Below, in pieces: positions 1 through 17,953 of a stretch of 64,000 bases of DNA. The notes below the pieces were generated by a model that saw only the letters and a list, made by a program, of their open reading frames with translations, did not search any database and was not told where the DNA came from. Made by a program: the position numbers and the translations under genes. This stretch comes from Crossiella sp. SN42 (GTDB lineage: Bacteria; Actinomycetota; Actinomycetes; Mycobacteriales; Pseudonocardiaceae), in contig NZ_JAMHIV010000036.1 in NCBI RefSeq assembly GCF_023897065.1, positions 1 to 64,000 on the forward strand, written 5' to 3'. Within the stretch, counting starts at the first letter, position 1, and every line of letters begins with the position of its first letter.

Positions 1-72
1 CGCTGGCGCGCCACGCCTCTTTCGCACAGGGGGCTCGAGTGTGACTTGAGCGGCTTCGCCTACCGTGCGCGC

Positions 73-2340
73 GTGACCGATCATGACGACATTCGTATCG
101 TCGGGGCTTGCGAGCACAACCTCAAGGATGTGTCGCTGCGCATTCCGAAGAACAAGATCACCGTGTTCACCGGCGTCTCCGGTTCGGGGAAGTCCTCGAT
201 CGTGTTCGACACGCTGGCGGTGGAGGCGCGGCGTCAGCTTTATGGCACGTTCAGCTGGTTCATCCGCAACCAGCTGCCCAAGTACCAGCGGCCGCATGTT
301 GCCGCCATTGAGAACCTCACTACGCCGGTGGTGGTGGACCAGAAGCCGGTGGGGGGCAACGCTCGCTCGACCGTGGGGACCATGACCGACATCTACTCGG
401 TCATCCGGATGTTGTTCTCCCGGCACGCCACGCCTTCGTTGCCGCCGTTCATGTTCTCCTTCAACGCTCCGCAGGGAATGTGCCCGGCCTGTGAGGGGCT
501 TGGGCAGCAGCGGCAGGCCGATGCGGATCGGATGGTGGACCGGACCAAGTCCCTTGACGAGGGCGCGATCCTGTTGCCTGGTCACAAGGTTGGCAGCCTG
601 GACTGGCAGCAGTACGCCAACTCCGGGCACTTCGACACCGCGAAGAAGCTCAGCGACTACACCGAGGCCGAGTGGCAGATGTTGTTGCACGGCAGCGGTG
701 GCAAGGTCACCGTGCGGACTGCCAACAGCACCAGCGCGCTGACCTACACCGGCCTGGTGGACCGCTTCACGCGGCAGAACCTCAACCGGGACCTCAGCTC
801 GCTCAACGAGCGCAAGCGGGCCGCCATCGAGCAGTTCATCACCCTGGACGACTGCACCGCCTGCCGGGGCGCGCGGCTGAACCCGGAGGCGCTGGCCGCG
901 ACCATCGGCGGCCGCACCATCGTGGACTACACGCGGATGGAGGTCAGCGAGCTGATCCAGGTGCTCGGCGAGATCGACGACCCGGTGGCCACGCCGATCG
1001 CGCGCAGCGTGCGCACCTCGCTGGAGCGGATCGCCTCCATCGGCCTCGGCTACCTCTCGCTGGACCGGGCCACCTCCTCGCTCTCCGGCGGCGAGGCGCA
1101 GCGGCTGAAGATGGTGCGCCACCTCAGCAGCAGCCTGACCGGGATGACCTTCATCTTCGACGAGCCCAGCACCGGGCTGCACCCGGCGGACGTGGGCAGG
1201 CTCAACGACCTGCTGCGCGACCTGCGGGACAAGGGCAACACGGTAGTCGTGGTCGAGCACGATCCGGATGTCATGGAGATCGCCGATCACGTGGTGGACG
1301 TCGGCCCCGGCGCGGGCGTGCACGGCGGCGAGATCGTCTTCGCGGGCAGCTTCGCCGAGCTGCGCGACTCCGGCACCCGCACCGGCACCGCGCTGCGTCG
1401 CGGCGGCTCGATCAAGGACACCTTCCGCGCACCCACCGGGAAGCTGCCGGTGGACAACGTCTCGCTGCACAACCTCAAGGACATCTCGGTCAGCTTCCCC
1501 ACCGGGGTGCTGACCGCGGTGACCGGGGTGGCGGGCGCGGGCAAGTCCTCGCTGGTCGCCGAGGCGTTCGTGCAGGCGTACCCGGGCACGATCTTCGTGG
1601 ACCAGTCCGCGATCACCGCCTCCTCCCGGTCCACCCCGGCCAGCTTCCTGGACGTGATGGACCCGATCCGCAAGCTGTTCGCCAAGGCCAGCGGCGCGCA
1701 GGCCGGGCAGTTCAGCTTCAACTCCGCCGGGGCCTGCGAGGAGTGCAAGGGGCGCGGCGAGCTGGTCACCGAGCTGGCCTACATGGACCCGGTGCGGATG
1801 CACTGCGAGTCCTGCGACGGCCGCCGGTTCAAGGCGGAGGTGCTGGCGCACCGGTTGCGCGGCAAGTCCATCGCCGATGTGCTGGAGCTGACCGCCGAGG
1901 ACGCGGTGGAGTTCTTCACCGAACCGGAGATCGCGGGGAAGCTGGCCGGACTGCTCGACGTCGGACTGTCCTACCTCAGCCTCGGCCAGGCGCTGAGCAC
2001 GCTCTCCGGCGGTGAGCGGCAGCGGCTGAAGCTGGCCGGCCAGCTGGCCGGGACCAGCAACATCTACGTGCTGGACGAGCCGACCACCGGCCTGCACATG
2101 TCCGATGTGGACACCATCGTGGCGCTGATGAACCGGTTGGTGGACCGGGGCAACACGGTGATCGTGATCGAGCACAACCTGGACATCGTGCGCCAGGCCG
2201 ACTGGGTGGTCGACCTCGGGCCGGGCGGCGGCAAGCACGGCGGACAGGTGGTGTTCACCGGCACTCCGCGCGAGCTGTTGTCCGCCAACGACTCCCGCAC
2301 CGGCGAGCACCTGCGCCGGTACCTGGCCGAAGCGCTCTAG
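73..2340 (+). CDS. DrrC-type UvrA-like ABC ATPase (drug self-resistance)
   Basis: Soluble two-cassette ABC ATPase of the UvrA family, in the short class typified by the daunorubicin resistance protein DrrC, thought to release DNA-bound drug. Walker A motifs are at about residues 34-42 (GVSGSGKSS) and 485-493 (GVAGAGKSS). Signature LSGGE motifs lie near 337 and 644, each followed by a DEP(S/T)TGLH Walker B. Zinc-type CxxC pairs are near C137/C140, C261/C264, C555/C558 and C578/C581. At about 755 residues it is far shorter than housekeeping UvrA (about 950). The GTG at 73 gives the usual short lead-in ([12 protein letters not shown]); a TTG at 46 would add nine residues, the frame is open to the window edge, and neither start has a clear ribosome binding site. 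Its place beside P450 and PKS genes suggests self-protection for a DNA-binding product. Confidence 0.88.
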   Translation: MTDHDDIRIVGACEHNLKDVSLRIPKNKITVFTGVSGSGKSSIVFDTLAVEARRQLYGTFSWFIRNQLPKYQRPHVAAIENLTTPVVVDQKPVGGNARSTVGTMTDIYSVIRMLFSRHATPSLPPFMFSFNAPQGMCPACEGLGQQRQADADRMVDRTKSLDEGAILLPGHKVGSLDWQQYANSGHFDTAKKLSDYTEAEWQMLLHGSGGKVTVRTANSTSALTYTGLVDRFTRQNLNRDLSSLNERKRAAIEQFITLDDCTACRGARLNPEALAATIGGRTIVDYTRMEVSELIQVLGEIDDPVATPIARSVRTSLERIASIGLGYLSLDRATSSLSGGEAQRLKMVRHLSSSLTGMTFIFDEPSTGLHPADVGRLNDLLRDLRDKGNTVVVVEHDPDVMEIADHVVDVGPGAGVHGGEIVFAGSFAELRDSGTRTGTALRRGGSIKDTFRAPTGKLPVDNVSLHNLKDISVSFPTGVLTAVTGVAGAGKSSLVAEAFVQAYPGTIFVDQSAITASSRSTPASFLDVMDPIRKLFAKASGAQAGQFSFNSAGACEECKGRGELVTELAYMDPVRMHCESCDGRRFKAEVLAHRLRGKSIADVLELTAEDAVEFFTEPEIAGKLAGLLDVGLSYLSLGQALSTLSGGERQRLKLAGQLAGTSNIYVLDEPTTGLHMSDVDTIVALMNRLVDRGNTVIVIEHNLDIVRQADWVVDLGPGGGKHGGQVVFTGTPRELLSANDSRTGEHLRRYLAEAL

Positions 2341-2361
2341 TTCGGTTCCACCCGCCTCCAA

Positions 2362-2414
2362 GGTGCCCCGGGAAGGCTTCGGCCGATCAAGGACCAAGCC
2401 GACCCGGGGGCACC
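2362..2414 (+). promoter_or_regulatory. Hairpin covering the P450 ribosome binding site
   Basis: Arms GGTGCCCCGGG (2362-2372) and CCCGGGGGCACC (2403-2414) pair with one bulge, and an inner GGCTT/AAGCC adds five pairs. The 3' arm holds the only G-rich stretch before the ATG at 2416, so the hairpin could mask the ribosome binding site. It could also be a terminator for the UvrA-like gene, although no T run follows. Confidence 0.5.
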
Positions 2415-2415
2415 G

Positions 2416-3606
2416 ATGGCAGCTGAAACCTTTCCCTACGAACGGAAATGCCCGTTCTCGCCGCCGGCGCAGTACGAGGAGATCATCGGCGTCAAGCCGG
2501 TGTCCAAGGTGCGGCTGGCCACCGGGCTGGACGCCTGGCTGATCTCCGGCTTCGCCGAGGCCAGGCAGCTGCTCACCGACCCGAGGGTGAGCGCCTCGCG
2601 CAAGCACCCCGGCTACCCGTTCTACTTCGACCCGCCAGCCGAGTTCCGCACCGACACCTCCTTCATCGCCTACGACCCGCCGCAGCACACCTCCTCCCGG
2701 CGCAAGGTCGCCGCCTCCTTCACCCACCGCAGGGTGCAGCAGCTGCGCGGGGCGCTGGAGCGCAACACCGACGAGTGCATCGACAACCTGCTGGCCGCCG
2801 GTCCCGGCGCGGACCTGCACCAGCTGGTCTCGCTGCCCGCGCCGATGACCATGATCTGCGAGCTGCTCGGCGTGCCCCGCGAGGACCAGCTGTTCCTGCA
2901 GAAGCACGGCGAGAACCTCTTCGGCGGCAGCACCTCGCACGAGCAGCGCCGGGCCGCGATGGTGGAAGTGGCCCAGTACCTGGAAAAGCTGGTGCGGCAG
3001 AAGATGGTCGAGCCCGGTGACGACCTGATCAGCCGGACCATCGCCGAGTACCGCGCGGAGCAGGAGGACTTCGACGTCGCCTCGCTGGTGCACATGTGCC
3101 GGATGCTGATCAACGGCGGCCACGAGACCACCGCCAACCACATCACCATGGGCGTGGCCGCGCTGCTGTCCCACCCCGAGCAGCTGGACCGGCTGCGCGC
3201 GGACCCGGCGCTGCTCAAGCCCGCGATCGAGGAACTGGTGCGCTGGCTCAGCCTCGGCGACCTCGCGGTGCCCAGGGTCGCGCTGGCCGACATCGAGCTC
3301 GGCGGCGAGGTGATCCGCGCGGGCGAGGGCATCCTGTGCCTGCTGCAGGCGGCCAACCGCGACCCCGGCGAGTTCGACCGGCCGGACGAGCTGGACATCA
3401 GCCGCGGCAGCCGCAGGCACATCGGCTTCGGCTACGGCGCGCACCTGTGCATCGGCGCGGACCTGGCCCGGCTGGAGCTGGAGGTCGTGCTGTCCCGGCT
3501 GTTCGAGCGCATTCCCACGTTGAGCCTGGTGGACCCGGTGGAGAAGATCCCGGCCAAGGAGCGCGCGATCGTCTACGGCCTGTGGGAACTGAAGGTCACC
3601 TGGTGA
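2416..3606 (+). CDS. Cytochrome P450 monooxygenase
   Basis: Soluble bacterial class I P450 of normal length (396 aa), which would need a ferredoxin and reductase from elsewhere. The I-helix motif GGHETT starts near residue 234, the K-helix ExxR is E273-L-V-R276, and the heme loop runs from F338 (FGYGAHLC) to the cysteine ligand C345. It lies 75 bp after the UvrA-like gene and 27 bp before the KAS III-like gene on the same strand, so it is probably a tailoring enzyme of this cluster. The substrate cannot be read from sequence. Oxidation of the polyketide scaffold or of the short side chain made by the adjacent PKS are both possible. Confidence 0.95.
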   Translation: MAAETFPYERKCPFSPPAQYEEIIGVKPVSKVRLATGLDAWLISGFAEARQLLTDPRVSASRKHPGYPFYFDPPAEFRTDTSFIAYDPPQHTSSRRKVAASFTHRRVQQLRGALERNTDECIDNLLAAGPGADLHQLVSLPAPMTMICELLGVPREDQLFLQKHGENLFGGSTSHEQRRAAMVEVAQYLEKLVRQKMVEPGDDLISRTIAEYRAEQEDFDVASLVHMCRMLINGGHETTANHITMGVAALLSHPEQLDRLRADPALLKPAIEELVRWLSLGDLAVPRVALADIELGGEVIRAGEGILCLLQAANRDPGEFDRPDELDISRGSRRHIGFGYGAHLCIGADLARLELEVVLSRLFERIPTLSLVDPVEKIPAKERAIVYGLWELKVTW

Positions 3607-3633
3607 ACCCCTTACCCAGCCCGGAGGTGCCCG

Positions 3634-4677
3634 GTGCGATATGACGAGATCTACCTGCGCGCGACCGGATCTTGGCTGCCGCCCCGGCGTTCGCTGACCG
3701 AGGCGGTGGCCGCGGGCGAGTGCCCGGCGATGTCGGCCAAACGCACCGGCATGGACTCGGTGGCGGTCTCGGCGGGGGAGTCCGCGGCCGAGATGGCCGT
3801 GCTGGCCGCGCGGTCCGCGCTGGCCAGTGCCGGGTCAGGGCCGGGCGATGTGGACCTGATCCTGCACGCCGACACCTACTACCAGGGCCACGACGTCTGG
3901 GCGGTGGCCTCCTATGTGCAGCGCGAGACCGTCGGAAACCAGTGCCCGGCGATCGAGATCCGGCAGATGTCCAACGGCGGCCTGGCCGCGCTGGACCTGG
4001 CCGCCTCCTACCTGCTCGCCGGGCCCGGCCGCAGGGACGCGTTGCTCACCACCGGCGACCGGTACTGCCTGCCCGGCTTCGACCGCTGGCGGGCCGATCC
4101 CGGCACGCCGTACGGGGACGGCGGCGCGGCGGTGGTGCTGTCCCGGCGCGGCGGGTTCGCCCGGCTGCGGTCGCTGGCCACCTACGCCGACCCCGAGCTG
4201 GAACCGTTGCACCGCGGTGAAGATCCGTTCGGTGAGGCGCCGCTGTCGCACCGCACCCCGGTCAGCTTCGAGGAGGTGACCAAGGCGTTCAACCGCAAGC
4301 ACGGCATGTCCTTCGCCATGCGGCGGCTGGCGCAGGGACAGACCACCGTGCTGAAACACGCGCTGGCCGAGGCCGAGCTGGAGCTCGCCGAGGCGGACTG
4401 GGTGGTGCTGCCCAACTTCGGCAGGCTCCGGCTGGAGTCGCTGTACTACGACCGGTTCGGCATCGAGCCCGCGCGCACCGCCTGGGACTGGGGCCGCACC
4501 GTGGGCCACCTGGGCGCGGGCGACCAGTTCGCCGGTCTGGACCACCTGGTGCGCACCGGGCAGGCCAGGCCGGGCGACCGCTGCGTGCTGGTCAGTGTCG
4601 GCGCCGGGTACAGCTGGGGCTGCGCTGTAGTGGAAATCGAGGAGCCCATGCCCTCGCTGGAGATCAGTCGTTCTTGA
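3634..4677 (+). CDS. KAS III-like acyltransferase/priming enzyme with Ser nucleophile
   Basis: Thiolase-fold protein of the ketoacyl-ACP synthase III family (347 aa). The GTG start has a good ribosome binding site (GGAGGTG, 6 nt spacing). At the nucleophile position, where FabH has Cys, the sequence reads QMSNGG with S113. The usual HQAN region reads LPNFGR, and the C-terminal Asn region reads GHLGAGD (H292, D297). This pattern fits the divergent branch that includes DpsC (Ser nucleophile, starter selection in daunorubicin synthesis) and CerJ (acyl transfer to a sugar), rather than fatty acid FabH. Placed directly before a PKS without thioesterase, it probably takes the acyl group from that PKS and either primes another polyketide or acylates a product. 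The acceptor is unknown. Confidence 0.82.
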   Translation: MRYDEIYLRATGSWLPPRRSLTEAVAAGECPAMSAKRTGMDSVAVSAGESAAEMAVLAARSALASAGSGPGDVDLILHADTYYQGHDVWAVASYVQRETVGNQCPAIEIRQMSNGGLAALDLAASYLLAGPGRRDALLTTGDRYCLPGFDRWRADPGTPYGDGGAAVVLSRRGGFARLRSLATYADPELEPLHRGEDPFGEAPLSHRTPVSFEEVTKAFNRKHGMSFAMRRLAQGQTTVLKHALAEAELELAEADWVVLPNFGRLRLESLYYDRFGIEPARTAWDWGRTVGHLGAGDQFAGLDHLVRTGQARPGDRCVLVSVGAGYSWGCAVVEIEEPMPSLEISRS

Positions 4678-4746
4678 GCCGTAGTCCGGCCCGGGTTTTT
4701 ACCGTCGCCACAACGGCTTTTTCCCCGCCACTGTGGAGACACCAAT

Positions 4747-13926
<9,180 letters not shown>

Positions 13927-13935
13927 GCAGCCGGA

Positions 13936-15096
13936 TCAGCCCTTCTTCTTGCTCTGCCCCGGGGCCTTGTCCTTGCCGCCCTTGGCCTTCTTCCCAGGCT
14001 TGTCCAGGACGGTCGTGGGTTCGCTGTGCCGGACGGTGACCACCGGCGGCGGCGCGGAAGAGGTGGGCACCGTCGAGGTGGCAGGCGGCGGCGCAGGCGC
14101 GGTGGTGAGTGGGGCAGTGCTGGTGCCCGTCACCGGGGGAGGGGCCGAACTGTCCGACTCGGACCCCGGGGTGGCACTCCAGACGACGGCGATCGCGCCG
14201 AGCAGAACGGCCGCGCCGGTGAGCAGCGCGGTCCGGGAGAACACCGGCGTCCGCTCCGCCCCGACCTCCGCCACGTCGACCGGCAGGGTGGGACCGGCGA
14301 CCTGCTCACCGCGCAGGACCCGCGCACAGTCGAGCGCGCTGGGCCGCCGCTTCGGCGTCAGCGACGTCATCATCAACAGCAGCTGGGCCAAGTCCGCGGG
14401 TAGGTCCTCGGGAATGTCGGGCGCACGGTGCAGCCGGGCAACGGCCACCTCCGCCTCGCCACCCCGGTACTCCTGCCGCCCGGTCAGACATTCCAGCAAC
14501 ACCAACCCCAGCGCGAAGATGTCGGCAGGCGGCCCGACCTCGGTCCCGCGAACCTGTTCCGGGGCCAGATAGGCAGCCGTGCCCACGATCTCGTCAGCCC
14601 GGGTGAACCGGGTACTGCCCAACAGATAAGCCAAGCCGAAGTCGGCGAGATGAGCATTGTCCGCGCCGTCAAAAAGGATGTTCGACGGCTTGATGTCGCG
14701 GTGCACCACATCCCGTTCGTGCACGTACGCCAGCGCCTCGGCAACCTGCGCCCCCAACCTGCGCACCACGCCCGCCGGCAGCGGCCCGTCCGCGATGCGA
14801 TCGCGCAGCGTGTCCCCCTCGACAAGCTGCAACACCAGGAACATCACCCCGTCGCTGGTGCCCGCGTCGTGCACGCCGACCAGCCCGGGATGGGACAGCC
14901 CCGCCAGGGTCCGGACCTCGTTGTCAAAGCGGCGACCAGCCGCGACATCCCACCCCGGCCGGAACAGCTTGATCGCGACAAGGCGGTCGAGCACCGTGTC
15001 GTAGGCCCGCCGAACCTCCGCCGTGCCCCCGGTGCCCAGGCACTCGCCCAGCCGGTACCGCCCCGCCACCAGCTCCGCATCACACGGCACCGACAC
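13936..15096 (-). CDS. Membrane-anchored Ser/Thr protein kinase (PknB-like)
   Basis: Eukaryotic-type kinase of about 386 residues. Visible motifs are the glycine loop LGTGGTAEV, the ATP-binding lysine in VAIKLF, the catalytic loop HRDIKPSNIL, DFGLAYLL, and the activation-segment end GTAAYLAPEQ. After the kinase domain comes one transmembrane helix (ALLTGAAVLLGAIAVVWSA) and a Pro/Thr/Ser-rich extracytoplasmic tail ending in a Lys-rich stretch. No PASTA repeats are present. The GTG at 15096 was chosen because GTGGAGGTG lies 5-10 nt upstream; the open frame extends 52 codons further with no other good start. It converges on the PKS gene with a 9-bp gap, so a link to the cluster is only positional. 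Confidence 0.9.
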   Translation of the reverse strand: MSVPCDAELVAGRYRLGECLGTGGTAEVRRAYDTVLDRLVAIKLFRPGWDVAAGRRFDNEVRTLAGLSHPGLVGVHDAGTSDGVMFLVLQLVEGDTLRDRIADGPLPAGVVRRLGAQVAEALAYVHERDVVHRDIKPSNILFDGADNAHLADFGLAYLLGSTRFTRADEIVGTAAYLAPEQVRGTEVGPPADIFALGLVLLECLTGRQEYRGGEAEVAVARLHRAPDIPEDLPADLAQLLLMMTSLTPKRRPSALDCARVLRGEQVAGPTLPVDVAEVGAERTPVFSRTALLTGAAVLLGAIAVVWSATPGSESDSSAPPPVTGTSTAPLTTAPAPPPATSTVPTSSAPPPVVTVRHSEPTTVLDKPGKKAKGGKDKAPGQSKKKG

Positions 15097-15326
15097 CACC
15101 GCACCTCCACCGCCCTCAGGACATGTTGGAGTGCCCGGCGGCCGACCACCACAAACCACCACCACGCCGAAGCCGAGCAGCCCGGCACCGGCCTGCTCGT
15201 GAGTGATTCCCCTATTTTCAACCACCGGACGAGGCGTGTGCGGCCCCGCCAACGCGTTCGTCCGCAGGCGCCCACTCAGGGTTTACGGAACAGCACGCGC
15301 GGAGCAAGAACCCCGAGGACCGTTCG

Positions 15327-15419
15327 TCAGTCGGTGATGCCGCCGTAGGCGATGACCTTGGTGGGGTGCGGGCGGACGACGACCTCGCCAGGGACGGCGT
15401 TGCGCTTGTTGGTGATCAT
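15327..15419 (-). CDS. 30-residue coupled small ORF, unknown
   Basis: Open frame beginning MITNKRNAVPGEVVV and ending TKVIAYGGITD. Its ATG overlaps the TGA of the preceding MmcQ-like gene as ATGA (15416-15419), the arrangement used for translational coupling. No signal peptide or family is recognised. Proline and valine content and the lack of hydrophobic blocks suggest a soluble peptide. It may be a real small protein or a chance frame; the exact overlap is the main support. Confidence 0.35.
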   Translation of the reverse strand: MITNKRNAVPGEVVVRPHPTKVIAYGGITD

Positions 15420-15778
15420 CCGGGACGGCGGTTGCGCGGAACCGTCGCCAGGACGAGGTGGTAGGAGTCCTCGACGAGCTCGGCGACCACGTCCCGGGTG
15501 ACGCCAGGGCCGGCGCCCACGGAGATCCAGTGCCGCTTGTCGAGGTAGCGGCCCGGGGTGATCGAGGTGTGCCGGTCCTGCAGTATCCAGCCGTGTTCCG
15601 GTTCCGCCTTGACGGTGATGATGAGTTCGTCCGGGTCGTCGGTGACGATCAGGAACACCTTGCCCGCGACCTTGTAGACATCCAGCTGCTCGGTGAACGG
15701 GCGCCCGTGGCCGACTCCGGGCAGCCCTCCCGCGGTCTCGCGCGCGGTGTCTTGGAGCTGCTCGCCGCTGACCGGCAT
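15416..15778 (-). CDS. MmcQ/YjbR-family protein (downstream copy)
   Basis: About 120 residues, of the MmcQ/YjbR family (CyaY-like fold, proposed DNA-binding, function unproven). Family features are the N-terminal LPGVGHGRPF, DVYKVAGKVFLIV, a central K(A/S)(E/D)P block, and the C-terminal KRHWISV followed by LVEDSYHLVLATVP. The ATG at 15778 aligns with the start of its upstream paralog (MPVSGEQLQDTA against MDGEELLKTA) and lies one base after that gene's stop. An earlier ATG at 15811 would overlap the paralog by 32 bp. The two copies form a tandem duplication in one operon. Confidence 0.82.
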   Translation of the reverse strand: MPVSGEQLQDTARETAGGLPGVGHGRPFTEQLDVYKVAGKVFLIVTDDPDELIITVKAEPEHGWILQDRHTSITPGRYLDKRHWISVGAGPGVTRDVVAELVEDSYHLVLATVPRNRRPG

Positions 15779-15779
15779 G

Positions 15780-16163
15780 TCAGGAGCGGCGGCCGTAGGT
15801 GTGCGGGTCAACCGGCCGCTGTGACTTGGGCAGCCCGCCGACCACCAGTCGGTAGGACTCGGTCACCAGCTCCCCGACCAGCTCCTCATCGACCGCGTCC
15901 CCGCCCTCGACGGTGATCCAGTGCTTCTTGTTCATGTGGTAGCCGGGGGTGATGTGCTCGTACTGCTCCCGCAGCGCCCGGGCCTCGGCCGGGTCCGACT
16001 TCAGGATCACTACGGGGCGTCCGGGCACCTCGGTCATCAGCATGAAGACCTTGCCGCGCACCTTGAACACCTCCCAGTCCGGACCGAAGGGGTGCTCCAG
16101 GCCGGCCCCAGGCAGCTGCCCGGCGTGAGTGGCCGCGGTCTTCAGCAACTCTTCTCCGTCCAT
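15780..16163 (-). CDS. MmcQ/YjbR-family protein (upstream copy)
   Basis: About 127 residues, paralogous to the next gene downstream. Shared blocks include LPGAGLEHPFGP, EVFKVRGKVFMLM, LKSDPAEA, MNKKHWITVEGG and ELVTESYRLVVGGLP. Two ATGs occur (16169 and 16163). AGGAG sits directly against the first and at about 6 nt from the second, so 16163 is preferred. It is the first gene of a leftward operon and diverges from the beta-propeller gene across a 187-bp promoter region. Confidence 0.83.
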   Translation of the reverse strand: MDGEELLKTAATHAGQLPGAGLEHPFGPDWEVFKVRGKVFMLMTEVPGRPVVILKSDPAEARALREQYEHITPGYHMNKKHWITVEGGDAVDEELVGELVTESYRLVVGGLPKSQRPVDPHTYGRRS

Positions 16164-16350
16164 GATCATCTCCTACTGGCGACACCAGCCACTGTTCACC
16201 GGGATCGGCCATGGTCTCGAGCACGACATTGTGTCCGGCCCACAACGGGTGTGCCCAGCGTTGGCCGCCGTCCTCTATTGACCGCCGCCGCAACGCTGGT
16301 TCGCTGCATCTCACCGGTCTACAAAATCCTAGTCGGATCGGAGATCGCCG

Positions 16351-17571
16351 ATGCTCACCCGAATCGCCGCGTGCCTGGCCGCCATCACGGTCGCAACCGG
16401 CTTCGTTCCCGCCTCCGCCCAGCCAATGGGCACCCGCGAGGTGCTGTTGGTGGGAAACAACTGGGCCGGCACCGCGGACGTCCTCGCGTCCACTTCGGAC
16501 CTGCGGCCGATCGGCCGGCTCAACATCATCCCGGACAAGGAAGAGCGGTTGCGGGAGATCCACCTCGACCCGATCAAGCTCCTGTACTTCCTGGGTATCC
16601 GGACAACCGTCGGCGAGGGCCACGACCAGTTCGTCGACGACATGTACACCACGCCGGACGCCTCGGCGGTCGTCGTGTCCCGGCCGAGCTTCGCCGACGT
16701 GGTGTCCATCAGCCTGGCCTCCGGCAACATCAACTGGCGGTTCCCGGTGTCCGGCTACCGCGCCGACCACATGGCGGTGTCGCCGGACGGCACCAGGGTC
16801 GCGGTGTCCGCGTCGACGTCCAACACCGTGCACGTGCTCGACATCAAGACCGGCAAGCAACTCGGCTCGTTCGGCACCGGTGACAAGCCGCACGAGAACG
16901 TCTTCACCGCGGACGGCCGCTACCTGTGGAACATGTCCATCGGTGAGGTCAACACCGCGCTCGACGACCCGAGCCTCGACTGGACCAAGGGCGACCGCAA
17001 GATCACTGTTGTGGACACGACCACCTTCAAGGTCGTCAAGATCATCGACATGCGGGAGCGGCTGAACGCGTTCGGCCGCTCCGGCTACTCCGACGCGGTG
17101 CGGCCGGCGGCGTTCTCCCCGGACTTCTCGAAGCTCTACTTCCAGGTTTCCTTCTTCAACGGATTCCTGGAGTACGACGTGGCGAGCGACCGGATCACCA
17201 GGGAGAAGGTGTTGCCGAAGAACCCGAACACCACCGAGGACCGCACCAAGTGGGTCAACGACTCCCGGCATCACGGCATCGCGATGAGTCCCGCCGGGAA
17301 CAAGCTGTGCGTCGCCGGCACCATGGACGACTACGCGACTGTGGTGGACTCCACGACCCTCGCCGAGGGCCCGCTCGTCGAGGCCTCGAAGCCGTACTGG
17401 GCGACAGTCACCGGCGACGGGACCGCCTGCGTCATCTCCGAGAGCGGCGCCGATCGGGTCACCTCGATCAACTTCGCCACGGGTAAGAAGATCGCGTCGG
17501 TGCCGGTGGGCGACCACCCGCAGCGGGTGCGGCTGGGCCACGTGCCGGCGGGCTGGACCGGAACAAGCTGA
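16351..17571 (+). CDS. Secreted YncE/YVTN-type beta-propeller protein
   Basis: 406 residues with a clear signal peptide (MLTRIAACLAAITVATGFVPASAQ) and no lipobox. The mature part has repeated propeller strands such as MAVSPDGTRVAVS...NTVHVLDIKTGKQLGSF and AMSPAGNKLCVAGTMDDYATVVDS, typical of YncE/YVTN repeats. The ATG has GGAG about 7 nt upstream. Members of this fold bind ligands or proteins outside the cytoplasm; no catalytic residues are apparent and the role here is unknown. It is the last gene before the tRNA-derived repeat that marks the left border of the island. Confidence 0.82.
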   Translation: MLTRIAACLAAITVATGFVPASAQPMGTREVLLVGNNWAGTADVLASTSDLRPIGRLNIIPDKEERLREIHLDPIKLLYFLGIRTTVGEGHDQFVDDMYTTPDASAVVVSRPSFADVVSISLASGNINWRFPVSGYRADHMAVSPDGTRVAVSASTSNTVHVLDIKTGKQLGSFGTGDKPHENVFTADGRYLWNMSIGEVNTALDDPSLDWTKGDRKITVVDTTTFKVVKIIDMRERLNAFGRSGYSDAVRPAAFSPDFSKLYFQVSFFNGFLEYDVASDRITREKVLPKNPNTTEDRTKWVNDSRHHGIAMSPAGNKLCVAGTMDDYATVVDSTTLAEGPLVEASKPYWATVTGDGTACVISESGADRVTSINFATGKKIASVPVGDHPQRVRLGHVPAGWTGTS

Positions 17572-17581
17572 GCGTCCAGAA

Positions 17582-17690
17582 TCCACTGTGGACGGCACAA
17601 AAAATTGGTCCCACCTGCCGGTGCAGGTGGGACCAATTCTGTATTGTGCGCCGCCAGGGACTCGAACCCCGAACCCGCTGATCAAAAGAC
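17582..17690. repeat. Left copy of tRNA-Lys 3' attachment-type repeat
   Basis: Contains TCCACTGTGGAC, then a hairpin (GGTCCCACCTGC...GCAGGTGGGACC), then 42 bp (17641-17682) identical to the 3' half of tRNA-Lys(CTT) plus five flanking bases. It diverges inside the anticodon loop (GCTGATCAAAAGAC). The same block occurs at 20569 and at the intact tRNA gene, so this looks like the outer attachment scar of a tRNA-targeted element. Confidence 0.75.
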
Positions 17691-17796
17691 GGCGTGGTGT
17701 CGTATCGCCTGATGTCACGTCGGTTCACCCCATGCCGTTTCCGCGGTTCGCGCCGAGTTGGGCCGCACGCTGGCATTCGACGTAAGTCCTTGTAAC

Positions 17797-17839
17797 GCAA
17801 CAAAAGGCCTCGGTCGGCTTGACCGGGGCCTTTTGTTGC
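17797..17839. terminator. Bidirectional hairpin terminator
   Basis: Perfect 13-bp arms GCAACAAAAGGCC and GGCCTTTTGTTGC with an inner CGGTC/GACCG stem. A/T tracts within the arms make it plausible in either direction. Confidence 0.75.
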
Positions 17840-17953
17840 GACGAAAGTGGACTCTTCCCGACACCTTCGCCTGAAAGATCCGGCCTGCCTTGACCATGCC
17901 GTAGCGGCATGGTTTCAACTGGGTCGTGTCAGGGCCGAACGGAGGGAGAGGTC

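Larger units (their letters stand above)
17572..17953. other. Gene-free border region
   Basis: 382 bp between the beta-propeller gene and the MerR gene. It holds the tRNA-derived repeat (17582-17690) and a strong symmetric hairpin (17797-17839). The roughly 100 bp between them has short frames only, none recognisable; a degraded 3' gene end is possible but not shown. Confidence 0.6.

Noticed and set aside
17641-17682. Additional tRNA-Lys genes at 17.64 and 20.57 kb
   Set aside because: Only the 3' half of the tRNA is present; acceptor 5' strand and D arm are missing, so they are fragments left by integration.
17715-17918. Truncated integrase remnant at the left border of the island
   Set aside because: The short minus-strand frames show no tyrosine- or serine-recombinase motif.
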